NCBI GenBank assembly: GCA_045577175.1
Contig: JAZNHT010000059.1
Location: forward strand, 1 to 58,665
Origin: SIG701 sp045577175
GTDB taxonomy: Bacteria > Bacillota > Clostridia > Oscillospirales > CAG-272
DNA: 58,665 nt
Direction of reading: 5' to 3'
This document shows, in pieces, positions 25,661 through 34,323 of the stretch. Position 1 is the first letter of the stretch; every line of letters starts with the position of its first letter. Made by a program: the position numbers and the translations under genes. The notes beneath the pieces are model-generated. The model was not told where the DNA came from and did no database searches. It worked only from the letters and a program-made list of their open reading frames with translations.

Positions 25661-26950
25661 TTATTCCCATTCAATCGTGCCGCTCGGCTTGGGTGTGAGA
25701 TCGTACAGAACGCGGTTCACGCCCTTGACCTCGGCGGTGATACGGGCGGTGATTTTCGAAAGGACGGAGAAGGGAACCTCCTCGATCGTTGCAGTCATCG
25801 CGTCAACCGTGTTCACGGCGCGCAGGATGACCGGCCAATCGTAGGTACGCATACCGTCACGGACACCGACCGATTTGAAATCCGGAACGACGGTGAAGTA
25901 CTGCCATACCTTGCCGGCAAGGCCTGCATTTGCAAATTCCTCACGCAGGATCGCGTCGGATTCGCGTACCGCTTCCAGTCTGTCACGGGTGATTGCACCG
26001 AGACAGCGAACACCGAGACCGGGACCCGGGAACGGCTGACGGTAGACCATGCTGTCGGGCAGACCGAGGGCCTTACCGCACGCACGGACTTCGTCCTTAA
26101 AGAGCATCTTCAAAGGCTCGACGAGATCAAACTGCAAATCCTCAGGCAGACCGCCGACGTTGTGATGGCTCTTGACCGCCTTGACCGTCTTCGTGCCGGA
26201 CTCAATGATGTCGGGGTAAATCGTACCCTGTGCCAAAAATTCGATGCCCTCGAGCTTGCGCGCCTCTTCCTCAAATACGCGGATGAACTCCGCACCGATG
26301 ATTTTTCTCTTGTTTTCCGGCTCCTCAACGCCTGCGAGCTTGTCAAGAAAACGGTCGATTGCGTCTACGTAGACGAGGTTTGCGTCCATTTCGTCGCGGA
26401 ATACGGAGACAACCTCCTCCGGCTCGCCCTTGCGGAGCAGACCGTGGTTGACGTGTACGCAGGTGAGCTGCTTGCCGATGGCGCGGATGAGCAGTGCGGC
26501 AACAACGGAGGAGTCAACACCGCCGCTGAGCGCGAGCAGAACCTTTTTATCCCCGACCTGCTTGCGGATGAGATCCACCTGATCGGCGATGAAGTTTTCC
26601 ATATTCCAGTTTGCCTCTGCACCGCATTTGCCGAATACGAAATCGGAGATGGCTGCCTTGCGAGCATCCTCATCGGCAGGCCACGGTGCCGTGCCCTTGT
26701 GATCGACCTCGATCACGGGAACGCCGAAGGCGCGCACTTCATCGGCAACGTCGATCTCAACGCCGTCCACAACGCGGTTTACGCCGCCGTTCAGAATGAT
26801 GCCCTTGACGTTCGGCAGAGCGGCAAGCTCAGTCTTCGTTATATCGTGCGGATAAATTTCGCTGTATACACCGATCGCGCGGATTTCGCGGGCAAGGCGT
26901 GCATTTTCCTCGCTGCCCAGATCGAGAATAACAATCATATCTTGTTTCAT
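25661..26950 (-). CDS. guaA: GMP synthase lacking the catalytic half of its glutaminase domain
   Basis: Protein of 429 aa, about 90 shorter than usual (~510-525). Residues 142-148 are the SGGVDSS pyrophosphatase loop, and the synthetase and dimerisation parts are complete to KPSGTIEWE. The N-terminal class I glutaminase keeps ILDLG (8-12) and LNGGVNRV, but the stretch holding the nucleophile (GICYG) and the catalytic His/Glu is missing: FGVPVIEVDHKG (75-86) runs quickly into the synthetase linker. It should therefore make GMP from XMP with free ammonia or with a separate glutaminase. The frame is clean, so this is not a sequencing slip. GGAGGCTTC precedes the ATG. Confidence 0.88.
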   Translation of the reverse strand: MKQDMIVILDLGSEENARLAREIRAIGVYSEIYPHDITKTELAALPNVKGIILNGGVNRVVDGVEIDVADEVRAFGVPVIEVDHKGTAPWPADEDARKAAISDFVFGKCGAEANWNMENFIADQVDLIRKQVGDKKVLLALSGGVDSSVVAALLIRAIGKQLTCVHVNHGLLRKGEPEEVVSVFRDEMDANLVYVDAIDRFLDKLAGVEEPENKRKIIGAEFIRVFEEEARKLEGIEFLAQGTIYPDIIESGTKTVKAVKSHHNVGGLPEDLQFDLVEPLKMLFKDEVRACGKALGLPDSMVYRQPFPGPGLGVRCLGAITRDRLEAVRESDAILREEFANAGLAGKVWQYFTVVPDFKSVGVRDGMRTYDWPVILRAVNTVDAMTATIEEVPFSVLSKITARITAEVKGVNRVLYDLTPKPSGTIEWE

Positions 26951-26996
26951 AGTGAAGCCTCCTGATTTATATGAAGTTTTGATCTTTTATTTTATT

Positions 26997-27025
26997 ATTA
27001 TATCAAAAAACGCTGTATACTGCAA
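26997..27025 (-). promoter_or_regulatory. promoter of guaA
   Basis: On the minus strand: TTGCAG (27025-27020), a 17-base spacer and TATAAT (27002-26997). I saw no purine or guanidine riboswitch in the short leader. Confidence 0.6.
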
Positions 27026-27087
27026 GAGGAAATTGCGCCGAAAAAGGAAAAAATTTGAAAAACGAAACGCATTTTTTTGTGAAAAGT

Positions 27088-27117
27088 AAAACGGCACCGA
27101 TTTTTCGGTGCCGTTTT
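27088..27117. terminator. strong bidirectional-looking terminator
   Basis: A 13-bp perfect stem (27088-27100 with 27105-27117) and a 4-base loop. On the minus strand it is followed by ACTTTTC and ends the lacI/ceramidase-like operon. Confidence 0.75.
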
Positions 27118-27149
27118 CGTATTTTGATCGAAGAGAGAGAAGGAGAGGG

Positions 27150-28085
27150 TTATTTGTGGAAGCGGTACTGCGCGGCGCCCGTCGCCTCGTTGTACGAATC
27201 CATGGTGAATTTGTAGCCGGCCGCCTCTGCGAGCACGGACATTACGACTGTGGTGGAGTGGGAGTACCACTTCGTCACGTCGCGTCCCGTCTTGCGCAGA
27301 TGCTTGACGGCAGGGCAGTAGGATACGGTAACGGTCAGACCGTCCGCGGAAAGCTCCGTCTTGACGGCGTCCGTTGCCTTTTCCTTTTCGTATGTGCCGA
27401 GAATGTTTGCCTCAATGGCGGCAAGACCTTCCGTTTTCGCGGCGGCGATCACCTTCGCGTACACGTTTTTCGTGTATCTGGTAAGGTAGTCCACGAGAAC
27501 CTCCTCGCCGAACTTGTCGCCCACGTATGCGAGTCCCATGTTCAGACTGCTGTGGAAATCGGGGTGGAAGTATTCAAGATTTTTGGAATTGCACTCCAGA
27601 ATTTCGACATCATCGTCCATGGTCATGATTCCTTTGAATACTTTCGGATCGTATATCATCGAGTTACAGGATGCTTTGTCCACGTCAAGATGGTCTCTGA
27701 TCGTGCAGAAGCCTTCCATCTCCAAAGCGGCGCGATAATAATCGCAGTGGTCGCAGTAGTGCGGATACGGCTTAATGCCCAGCTCCTTTTCCAGCTCGAG
27801 AAGACGTCCCTTGGAAGGGCAGTAGTGCATACGGGCACGGATCCAGCCTTCTTTTTCGTTAAAGTAGCGGGTGCAGTCAGCAGCTTCCTCTTTCAAAGTG
27901 CCGCACCAGTAGTCCCAAGCACCGCGCAGACCGTCCTTCTTCAAAAAATTGATCAGCGGAATGCCCTTGCCGGTCGGCGCAAAGAGGTACGTCCAGAAGC
28001 GCTGTACCTCTTCATAGCCGTAATGCTCATCCAGATAGGAGAACAGCTCACTGTACGAAGGAATAAATTCGGTGCATGAAATCAT
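27150..28085 (-). CDS. protein of unknown function with two tandem copies of one domain
   Basis: Protein of 311 aa that I do not recognise. The first half (~10-150) and second half (~180-311) share a pattern: YLDEHYGYEEVQRFWTYL with YVGDKFGEEVLVDYLTRY, then LRGAWDYWCGTLKEEA with LAAIEANILGTYEKEK, then RARMHYCPSKGRL with VTVSYCPAVKHL. The YCP motif and a following Cys/His-rich stretch (HYCDHCDYY) faintly recall the L-2-amino-thiazoline-4-carboxylate hydrolase/V4R type of small-molecule domain, which is only a guess. It is soluble and is the last gene of the lacI-ceramidase-like-NagB-like operon, 18 bases after the NagB-like gene. Confidence 0.55.
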   Translation of the reverse strand: MISCTEFIPSYSELFSYLDEHYGYEEVQRFWTYLFAPTGKGIPLINFLKKDGLRGAWDYWCGTLKEEAADCTRYFNEKEGWIRARMHYCPSKGRLLELEKELGIKPYPHYCDHCDYYRAALEMEGFCTIRDHLDVDKASCNSMIYDPKVFKGIMTMDDDVEILECNSKNLEYFHPDFHSSLNMGLAYVGDKFGEEVLVDYLTRYTKNVYAKVIAAAKTEGLAAIEANILGTYEKEKATDAVKTELSADGLTVTVSYCPAVKHLRKTGRDVTKWYSHSTTVVMSVLAEAAGYKFTMDSYNEATGAAQYRFHK

Positions 28086-28103
28086 GACGGATTTCCTCCT
28101 TTA

Positions 28104-29063
28104 TCAGTAACCGACAGTCTCCATGACGCCGAACGGAGCGGCAACTGCGGGGGAGATGAGGATGTCGGTCGGGAGAACCTGGAAGATGGAGCCCGGAACG
28201 TAGGGCGTAACGGGACCGTGCGTGATGAGACGGGAGGTCATTCTCTGCCAGGAGGAGAAGGAACCGCCGGTGGTCAGACCGTGCTGCTCTACGCGCTTCT
28301 TGGCGTGCAGAACGTCACGCGGACCGACCGTAGCAGCCTTCGGCGGAACCCAGCCGCACGCACCGGACTGACCGAATACGCCGTGCAGGGAGTTCTGCGC
28401 GATCGTCAGCGGATGGAGCGTTACGATCTGTGCGGGCTGCTGGAGGTACTCGTCGATCTCTGCCTGGGAGTTGAAGCGGTCACCCTCGATGTGAATGAGC
28501 TCCGGGCACGGATCGATGAATGCGATGTGACCTGCCCAGCCGGGGCCTGCGGTGAAGTAATCGATACCGCCGTCCGTCTTTTCGTCGATCAGATCGGAGT
28601 AGTAGCTGATATTTTCCGTCGTCGGGTAGAGGACGTTCTCCTCCAGCGGACGGAGCTCGGGATCGATCTTGCCGATGAAGTACTTGAGGAAAGAGTAGGT
28701 GAAGCCGGACTGATAGGTGGTCGGCGCGACGTTGCCGTCCTCGTCAGCCCACTCGTCCATCGTTACGAATACGCAGTTTTTGCAGCTGATACGGTTGCGG
28801 TTGATGATCTCGGCGAGCTGCCCGTGCGGAATCGGATTCGGGTTGCCGAAGATGGTAGAGAATTTCTTGTTCTGCTCCATGGATTCCTTGATCAGCATTG
28901 CCTTTTCGGCGATAGCGATCGCACCGAAGTCCATAACCTTGATATGTACGTCCGGATTCGGATGCTTCTCGATCTCCTCAACGGTCATTTTGCTGAGTCG
29001 GTCCATGATTTCTTTGTCCTTAAACGGGACCCAATCCTGGGGGGTAAAGGTAAATTCGCTCAT
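28104..29063 (-). CDS. NagB-like protein, second divergent member
   Basis: Protein of 319 aa with the NagB/RpiA fold. VTMDEWADEDGN (Asp103) matches the catalytic Asp72 block of NagB, and GPGWAGHIAFIDP matches its second block with His179. Ala177 replaces Asp141 and Asp184 replaces Glu148, so two of four key residues differ. It shares MDEW and GHIAF with the protein at 9081. TTTAAGGAGG precedes the ATG. It follows three ceramidase-like genes, implying that an amine released by N-deacylation is its substrate; this is inference. Confidence 0.72.
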   Translation of the reverse strand: MSEFTFTPQDWVPFKDKEIMDRLSKMTVEEIEKHPNPDVHIKVMDFGAIAIAEKAMLIKESMEQNKKFSTIFGNPNPIPHGQLAEIINRNRISCKNCVFVTMDEWADEDGNVAPTTYQSGFTYSFLKYFIGKIDPELRPLEENVLYPTTENISYYSDLIDEKTDGGIDYFTAGPGWAGHIAFIDPCPELIHIEGDRFNSQAEIDEYLQQPAQIVTLHPLTIAQNSLHGVFGQSGACGWVPPKAATVGPRDVLHAKKRVEQHGLTTGGSFSSWQRMTSRLITHGPVTPYVPGSIFQVLPTDILISPAVAAPFGVMETVGY

Positions 29064-29093
29064 TGTATGTGCCTCCTTAAATAATTTTTGATG

Positions 29094-30407
29094 TTATATC
29101 TCTTTGGATTGCTCCAGAAGATTCTTGACAGCGGCAAGGATGTCCTCGCCGGTTTTGGGGGTGAGCAGGGAGCAGAGTGCTTCGTATCCGCCCTCCTCAT
29201 GCGCCTCGGCAGGGCAGACGTAGCTGCGGTCGTGCCCGTTTGCGCAGGTGACGACGTACGTGTTCTCAAACGGAGAGAAATCGTACACGCGCAGACCGTA
29301 CTCGACGAACGTCTCCGTAGGAAGTCCGACGATGCGGATGTCGTCGATGCCGAAGAGGAAGATTTCAAACGGATGCTCGCCGTTTTGGCTGTATACGGTC
29401 TCCTTGCCGATTTTTGCGTAATCAAGCATGAATTCCGTGCCGATCACAGTGCATTCGAGCGTGCGGACGAATGGTGCGGGCTTGCCCTGCGCGCGCGCTT
29501 CGTCAAGATCCGCGTGCGCTTTTTTTGCCGATGCAAGCGCATCCTCGTAGCTCGGAATATCCTTCATCGTCGGGGAGACGTATGCCTTCCACGATTTCAG
29601 AACGGGATCGTCCTTGTACTCAATTGTACCGAGCACTCGCAGAGCTTCGCGTCCGATCGCACAGCCGACTCTCTCCGCCTCCTCAAACGTACATCCCGAA
29701 CGGAAGTGGCGCGGCGACTGATCGCCCGATGTGCCGTTCTGGAAGCCGACGCCCATGGAGGGGTATTTTTCCTTGACCGTTTTGTACAGATAGTGCGGAA
29801 AATCGCAGGTGATGAGGTCGTTGTCCGCGCCGAGGAAGGTCGGGTGCAAAGAGTAGCGCACGATCGCGCCCTTTGGATTTCCGTCGGTGTCCGCAATCGC
29901 AAGCATCCATACGGCAGGATCGCACGGACCGTTTTTGTCACGGCGGTTGCCGCCGACGTTCTGCTCCGCACCGCAATGTCCTTTCCCGACACCGATTTTT
30001 GCGGGGAAGGCGTTCTTTTTTGCTGCCTTAACCGCCTCCGCTGCCTTTGTTTCCACCGATTCGATGTATGACGGATACAGCATCGTGCGCTCGTCATCGA
30101 GAACGAACGGATTGCAGCTTGCAATCGGACCGGAATGGGTGTGCGTACAGGAGATGAAACAGTGCTCGCCTGGGATGCCGGTCAGCGCTTCGATTTTTGC
30201 ACGCATGACGGCGACTCTTGTCTTGCGGAAGTGGAGGAGATCCATCGTCACAAAGACGTACTCCTCCCCCCTGCTTTCAAGATAGAAGCAGTGCGCGTAT
30301 AAGTCGTCGTGCACGCCCTTTGCAAAGCGATCCTTCGGCTCGGGGAATCCTGCCATCAAAGCAGGGAAATCGGGGGTGATTTTTACTTCACAAATTCCTG
30401 CAAGCAT
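29094..30407 (-). CDS. ceramidase-like N-deacylase, paralogue 1
   Basis: Protein of 437 aa matching the N-terminal catalytic domain of neutral/alkaline non-lysosomal ceramidases, which hydrolyse an N-acyl bond using zinc. Visible motifs: opening EVKITPDFPALMAGF, zinc-site blocks CTHTHSGP and YSLHPTFLG, active-site block NGTSGDQSPRH (known ceramidases have GDVSP), and NGEHPFE. It has no signal peptide and no C-terminal immunoglobulin-like domain, so it is cytosolic and short compared with secreted ceramidases (~650 aa). The ATG at 30407 is used because GTGAGG overlaps the upstream stop codon. True substrate unknown. Confidence 0.75.
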   Translation of the reverse strand: MLAGICEVKITPDFPALMAGFPEPKDRFAKGVHDDLYAHCFYLESRGEEYVFVTMDLLHFRKTRVAVMRAKIEALTGIPGEHCFISCTHTHSGPIASCNPFVLDDERTMLYPSYIESVETKAAEAVKAAKKNAFPAKIGVGKGHCGAEQNVGGNRRDKNGPCDPAVWMLAIADTDGNPKGAIVRYSLHPTFLGADNDLITCDFPHYLYKTVKEKYPSMGVGFQNGTSGDQSPRHFRSGCTFEEAERVGCAIGREALRVLGTIEYKDDPVLKSWKAYVSPTMKDIPSYEDALASAKKAHADLDEARAQGKPAPFVRTLECTVIGTEFMLDYAKIGKETVYSQNGEHPFEIFLFGIDDIRIVGLPTETFVEYGLRVYDFSPFENTYVVTCANGHDRSYVCPAEAHEEGGYEALCSLLTPKTGEDILAAVKNLLEQSKEI

Positions 30408-30415
30408 GGTGTGCC

Positions 30416-31726
30416 TCACTTCGATTTTTCAAGCAGATCGAGCATCGCGTCCATGATGATCTCGCCCGTTTTGCCCGTGTAGATTGAGACAAGCGCCTCG
30501 TAGCCGCCTTCGTCGTGGGCGGACTGCGGACAAACATAGCCGAGGGAAAGACCGCCGACGCAGGTGCACAGATACGTTTTTTCAAACGGGGATGCCTCAT
30601 ACAGACGGAGGCTGTACTCCGCGAACATCTCCGTGGAGATCATCAGAATCCGCGCGTCATCGATGGCGAGCAGATCGATCTCAAACGGGTGGTTGGCGTT
30701 CATGGCGTAGGTGACTTCCTGCCCCGATTTGGCGAAGCCGAGCATTGCCTCCGCACCGATCAGCGTGCATTCGAGCGTGCGAACGAACGGTACGGGTTTG
30801 CCGCTTTCTCTTGCTTCGTTGAGATCGTTACGGGCTTTCTCAACTGCCGCCAGCGCGACATCGTAGGAGGGAATCTCTTTTCTTTCCGGGAATGCGGTCG
30901 TTTTCGTGAGCTTGATCGTCGGGTTGGCGTTGTACTCCATCGTTTCGATCACGCGGACAACTTCCTTGCCGATCGTGCGTCCGATGCGCTCGCACTCCTC
31001 AAATGTCGTACCCGTGCGGAAATGACGCGTGGACTGGTCGCCCGACGTGCCGTTCTGGAAGCCGACACCCATCTGCGGATATTTGTCCTTGACCTCGGTG
31101 TACAGATAATGCGGGAAATCGCAGGTGATGAGATCGTTGTCCTGACCGAGCACGGTAGGGTGCAGAGAGTAGCGGACGATGGCGCCGCGCGGATTGCCGT
31201 CGAGATCGCGGATGCCGAGCACCCACACGGCAGGATCGGCGATGCCGTCGCGGTCACGCCGGTTGCCGCCGACACCCTGTTCCTTGCCGCAGTAACCTTT
31301 GCCTACACCGATCTCGGCAGGGAATGCGTTCGTTTTTGCTTCAAGCAGTGCGTTCACCACACGGCGGTCGATTTCCTCTATGTAATCGGGGTACATAAGC
31401 TCGCGCTCGTCTGCCGTGCGGTTCAGCGGATTCGTTCTCGTGACAGGACCGGAGTGCGTGTGCGTGCAGGCAATGAGGCAGTTCTCGCCGGGGATGCCCG
31501 TGCGCGCCTCGATTTTTGCACGGAGAACATTCACACGCGGCTTGGTGTAGAAGAGAATATCCATCGTGACGATGGCATACTCCTCACCGCCGTTTTCAAT
31601 ATAGAAGCAGTGCGCCCGGAGATCGTCGTGCACGCCACGGGCAAAACGGTCGATCGGTTCCGGGAATCCGTCCATCAGGACGGGGAAATCGGGAGTGATT
31701 TTTACTTCGGAGATACCGGCCTTCAT
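30416..31726 (-). CDS. ceramidase-like N-deacylase, paralogue 2
   Basis: Protein of 436 aa, colinear with its two neighbours. Blocks: EVKITPDFPVLMDGF, CTHTHSGPVTRTNP, YSLHPTVLG, NGTSGDQSTRH and NANHPFE, where the usual GEHPFE is changed to ANHPFE. That difference close to the metal site hints at changed specificity or activity. The gene starts 10 bases after paralogue 3, with GAGGT upstream, and is tightly linked to paralogue 1. Confidence 0.72.
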   Translation of the reverse strand: MKAGISEVKITPDFPVLMDGFPEPIDRFARGVHDDLRAHCFYIENGGEEYAIVTMDILFYTKPRVNVLRAKIEARTGIPGENCLIACTHTHSGPVTRTNPLNRTADERELMYPDYIEEIDRRVVNALLEAKTNAFPAEIGVGKGYCGKEQGVGGNRRDRDGIADPAVWVLGIRDLDGNPRGAIVRYSLHPTVLGQDNDLITCDFPHYLYTEVKDKYPQMGVGFQNGTSGDQSTRHFRTGTTFEECERIGRTIGKEVVRVIETMEYNANPTIKLTKTTAFPERKEIPSYDVALAAVEKARNDLNEARESGKPVPFVRTLECTLIGAEAMLGFAKSGQEVTYAMNANHPFEIDLLAIDDARILMISTEMFAEYSLRLYEASPFEKTYLCTCVGGLSLGYVCPQSAHDEGGYEALVSIYTGKTGEIIMDAMLDLLEKSK

Positions 31727-31736
31727 ACTGTACCTC

Positions 31737-33050
31737 TCAGATATTCTTGGATTTCTCCAGCAGATCCATCATGACGTCGAGGATCATGTCACCGTTGTTC
31801 TCGGTGTAGATCGAGCCGAGTGCCTCGTATCCGCCCTCTGCATGTGCCTCGGGAGGACAAATGTAGCCTCTGCCGCGTCCGTTTGCACAGCAGGTGATGT
31901 ACGTTTTCTCAAACGGAGACATTTCGTACATTTTCAGCATGTACTTGACGAACATTTCGGCAGGATTTCCGAGCATACGGAGATCGTCGATAACGAGCAG
32001 AGAAACCTCAAACGGATGCTCGCCGTTCTGACCGTATATGACGTCTGCGCCGATCTTGGCGTAGTTGAGCATCATGTTTGCGCCGAACGTGGTGCATTCC
32101 AGCGTGCGGCATTCTGCCTCGGAAACACCTGTTTCACGAGCGTTTTTCAGATCAGCGGCAGCCTTCTCAGCGGCAGCGCGTGCCTCCTCGTAGGGGAGAA
32201 TCTTTCTCAGCTCGGGCATGTATTCGGTCTTGAGGAACTTGATAACGGGATTTTCGTTGTACTTGATCTCGTCGATGACGCGCAGTGCTTCCTTGGCAAT
32301 CGTGGAGCCGACGCGCTCTGCCTCCTCAAACGTTGTGCCCGTGCGGAAGTGACGGGAGGACTGATCTCCCGACGTACCGTTCTGGAAGCCCACGACGGCA
32401 CCCGGATGCGCCGCCTTGATCGTCTCGTACAGATAGTGCGGATAGTCGCAGGAGATAAGCGTGTTGTCCGCACCGCGGAAGGTCGGATGCAGAGAATAGC
32501 GTACGATGGCACCGCGCACGTTGTCATCGAGATCGCGGATGGCAGTAACCCATACGTTCGGATCACACGGACCGTTCGGGTCACGTCTGTTGCCGCCGAC
32601 GCCCTGCTCCTTGCCGCAGTATCCCTTGCCGGAGCCGATCTTTGCGGGGAACGCCTCTTTCTTCGCCTGGGCGAATGCGTTGGCAACGTCCACCTCAATC
32701 TTGTTCAGATATTCGGGATAGAGCATATTGCGCTCGTCGGTTACGGAACGGAATGCGATCGGCATGGGGGCGGAGTGCGTGTGCGTGCAGTAGATGCTTA
32801 CGTTGTCGGCAGGGATACCGGTGCGTGCTTCGATCTGCGCGCGCATGGTCTTGACGCGCATTTTGCTGTAATAGAGAAGATCCATCGTAACGATGGCGAA
32901 CTCCTCGCCTGCGTTCGTTTTCAGATAGAAGCAGTGTGCCCAGAGATCGTCGTGTACGCCTGTGGCGAAACGGTCAAGGGGAGAGGGGAATCCTGCCATA
33001 AAAGCGGGAAAATTGGGAGTGATTTTGACTTCAGCGACATTTGCGAGCAT
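31737..33050 (-). CDS. ceramidase-like N-deacylase, paralogue 3
   Basis: Protein of 437 aa. Blocks: EVKITPNFPAFMAGF, YCTHTHSAPMPIAF (an Ala replaces the Gly seen in the other two), YSLHPTFRG, NGTSGDQSSRH and NGEHPFE. The ATG at 33050 follows AAAGGA; an in-frame extension upstream overlaps lacI and is rejected. It is the first enzyme gene after the LacI regulator (31-base gap). Confidence 0.74.
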   Translation of the reverse strand: MLANVAEVKITPNFPAFMAGFPSPLDRFATGVHDDLWAHCFYLKTNAGEEFAIVTMDLLYYSKMRVKTMRAQIEARTGIPADNVSIYCTHTHSAPMPIAFRSVTDERNMLYPEYLNKIEVDVANAFAQAKKEAFPAKIGSGKGYCGKEQGVGGNRRDPNGPCDPNVWVTAIRDLDDNVRGAIVRYSLHPTFRGADNTLISCDYPHYLYETIKAAHPGAVVGFQNGTSGDQSSRHFRTGTTFEEAERVGSTIAKEALRVIDEIKYNENPVIKFLKTEYMPELRKILPYEEARAAAEKAAADLKNARETGVSEAECRTLECTTFGANMMLNYAKIGADVIYGQNGEHPFEVSLLVIDDLRMLGNPAEMFVKYMLKMYEMSPFEKTYITCCANGRGRGYICPPEAHAEGGYEALGSIYTENNGDMILDVMMDLLEKSKNI

Positions 33051-33081
33051 GGTGTGAATCCTTTCTTGGAAAAAATGTATT

Positions 33082-34122
33082 TCAGCCGAGAGAGTCTGTG
33101 TCTTTCGGCACTTGAACGGAGTCCCGTTTGATGACGCGTGTGTCCACCGTGATGGCACAGGTGGAGGCGTTCGGATAGCGCATGGCGGTCTCAAGAATAC
33201 TGACCGCATGGCGCGCGACCTGATGCACATCGTAATCGACACTGGTGAGTGCGGGGGAGAGCAGCTTGCAGATCGGCTGATTGTCAAAGCCGATAACGGA
33301 GAGATCCTCGGGGATACGGATTCCCATTTCGGCACACATGCCGTACAGGCGCGCGGCAACGGTGTCCGTCGCACAGAGGATTGCGGTCGGTCTGTCCTCT
33401 GCCTGCAAAATTGTGTACACTTCCTTTTCATTCAGCGGTGCACCGTCTTCGGGCTCGGGATCACCGATCGAGCAGTACCGTTCAAAATCGGTAATGCCCG
33501 CCTGCCGCATCGCGTAGCAGTATCCGCTATACAGAATGTTGAAATTGCCCGAGCGGATGGCGGCACCGACGAAGCCGATTTTTTTGTGCCCGTATCCGAG
33601 GAAATGGGAAACGGCATCGCATCCTCCCTGGTAGTAGTCAACGCCTACGCGATTGACTCGCGGAGAGGAGCGGAGAAAATCAACGGCGACGAACGGGATG
33701 CCGTAGGAGGCAAGCACGACAGCATCCTTGGGACTGCCGCACAGAAGCAGATGTCCGCGCAGCTTCAGGCTGGATCGGCTTGCGTTTTCAAGCGTACCCG
33801 CGGTAAATTCGCTGATCAGATGCGTGGAGAGCGCGAGGGAGCGTTCGGCGCACTCCTTGTCGAGCGCTTCGAGTAGATTGAAATAGAAATCCTCGGCGGA
33901 GAGGGCGTTGATGTTGCCGATCAGTACGCCGATCTCGCCCGTTTCGACAGAGCGGTTGCGCTTGATTTTCTGAAAATCGTACCCCATCTCCAAAGCGGTG
34001 TAGCGAATGCGCGTTTTCGTCTGCACGTTGACACCGTAGCTGTCGTTCAGTGCCTTGGAGACAAGGGAGCGCGAGATATTCAATTTTTTCGCAATATCGT
34101 CGATGGTGATCCGTTTGCTCAT
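33082..34122 (-). CDS. LacI-family transcriptional regulator
   Basis: Protein of 346 aa. The N-terminal helix-turn-helix is ITIDDIAKKLNISRSLVSKA, followed by LNDSYGVNVQTKTRI. The sugar-binding domain ends with AVDFLRSS, GCDAVSHFLGYGHKKIGFVG and LSVIGFDNQPICKLLSPALT. The ATG at 34122 is chosen for GGAGG five to six bases upstream over two earlier ATGs. It heads the ceramidase-like/NagB-like operon and faces the MFS gene, so it probably controls both in response to a small molecule made or imported by them. A TATAAT -10 element (34159-34154, minus) lies upstream. Confidence 0.9.
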   Translation of the reverse strand: MSKRITIDDIAKKLNISRSLVSKALNDSYGVNVQTKTRIRYTALEMGYDFQKIKRNRSVETGEIGVLIGNINALSAEDFYFNLLEALDKECAERSLALSTHLISEFTAGTLENASRSSLKLRGHLLLCGSPKDAVVLASYGIPFVAVDFLRSSPRVNRVGVDYYQGGCDAVSHFLGYGHKKIGFVGAAIRSGNFNILYSGYCYAMRQAGITDFERYCSIGDPEPEDGAPLNEKEVYTILQAEDRPTAILCATDTVAARLYGMCAEMGIRIPEDLSVIGFDNQPICKLLSPALTSVDYDVHQVARHAVSILETAMRYPNASTCAITVDTRVIKRDSVQVPKDTDSLG

Positions 34123-34264
34123 ACACGCCTCCATTTTAGACTTCTTCACTATTATTATACACGATTTTTTGCCGATAGAAAAGACAAATTATTTCAACAA
34201 AACGTATTTTCTTTGAAACATAGCACACTTTTTTGCAAAATCAGCCCTCGGCACACGTTTTTTC

Positions 34265-34293
34265 TTGCAATTGTACGGCGTGTGTGATATAAT
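34265..34293 (+). promoter_or_regulatory. promoter of the MFS transporter gene
   Basis: TTGCAA (34265-34270), a 17-base spacer and TATAAT (34288-34293), 30 bases before the start codon and divergent from lacI. Confidence 0.65.
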
Positions 34294-34323
34294 TGGCGCA
34301 TACTGTTTTGGAGGAAATCTCTT

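Noticed and set aside
25661..26950. GuaA shortened by a frameshift or assembly gap
   Set aside because: The frame is continuous from a good ribosome site, the join between the remnant and the synthetase is smooth, and no glutaminase pieces appear in other frames.
34193..34220. TTTCAA...TTTGAAA inverted repeat between lacI and the MFS gene as the LacI operator
   Set aside because: Arms are only 6 bases, A+T-rich and widely spaced; LacI operators usually have a compact central CG palindrome. Not strong enough to list.
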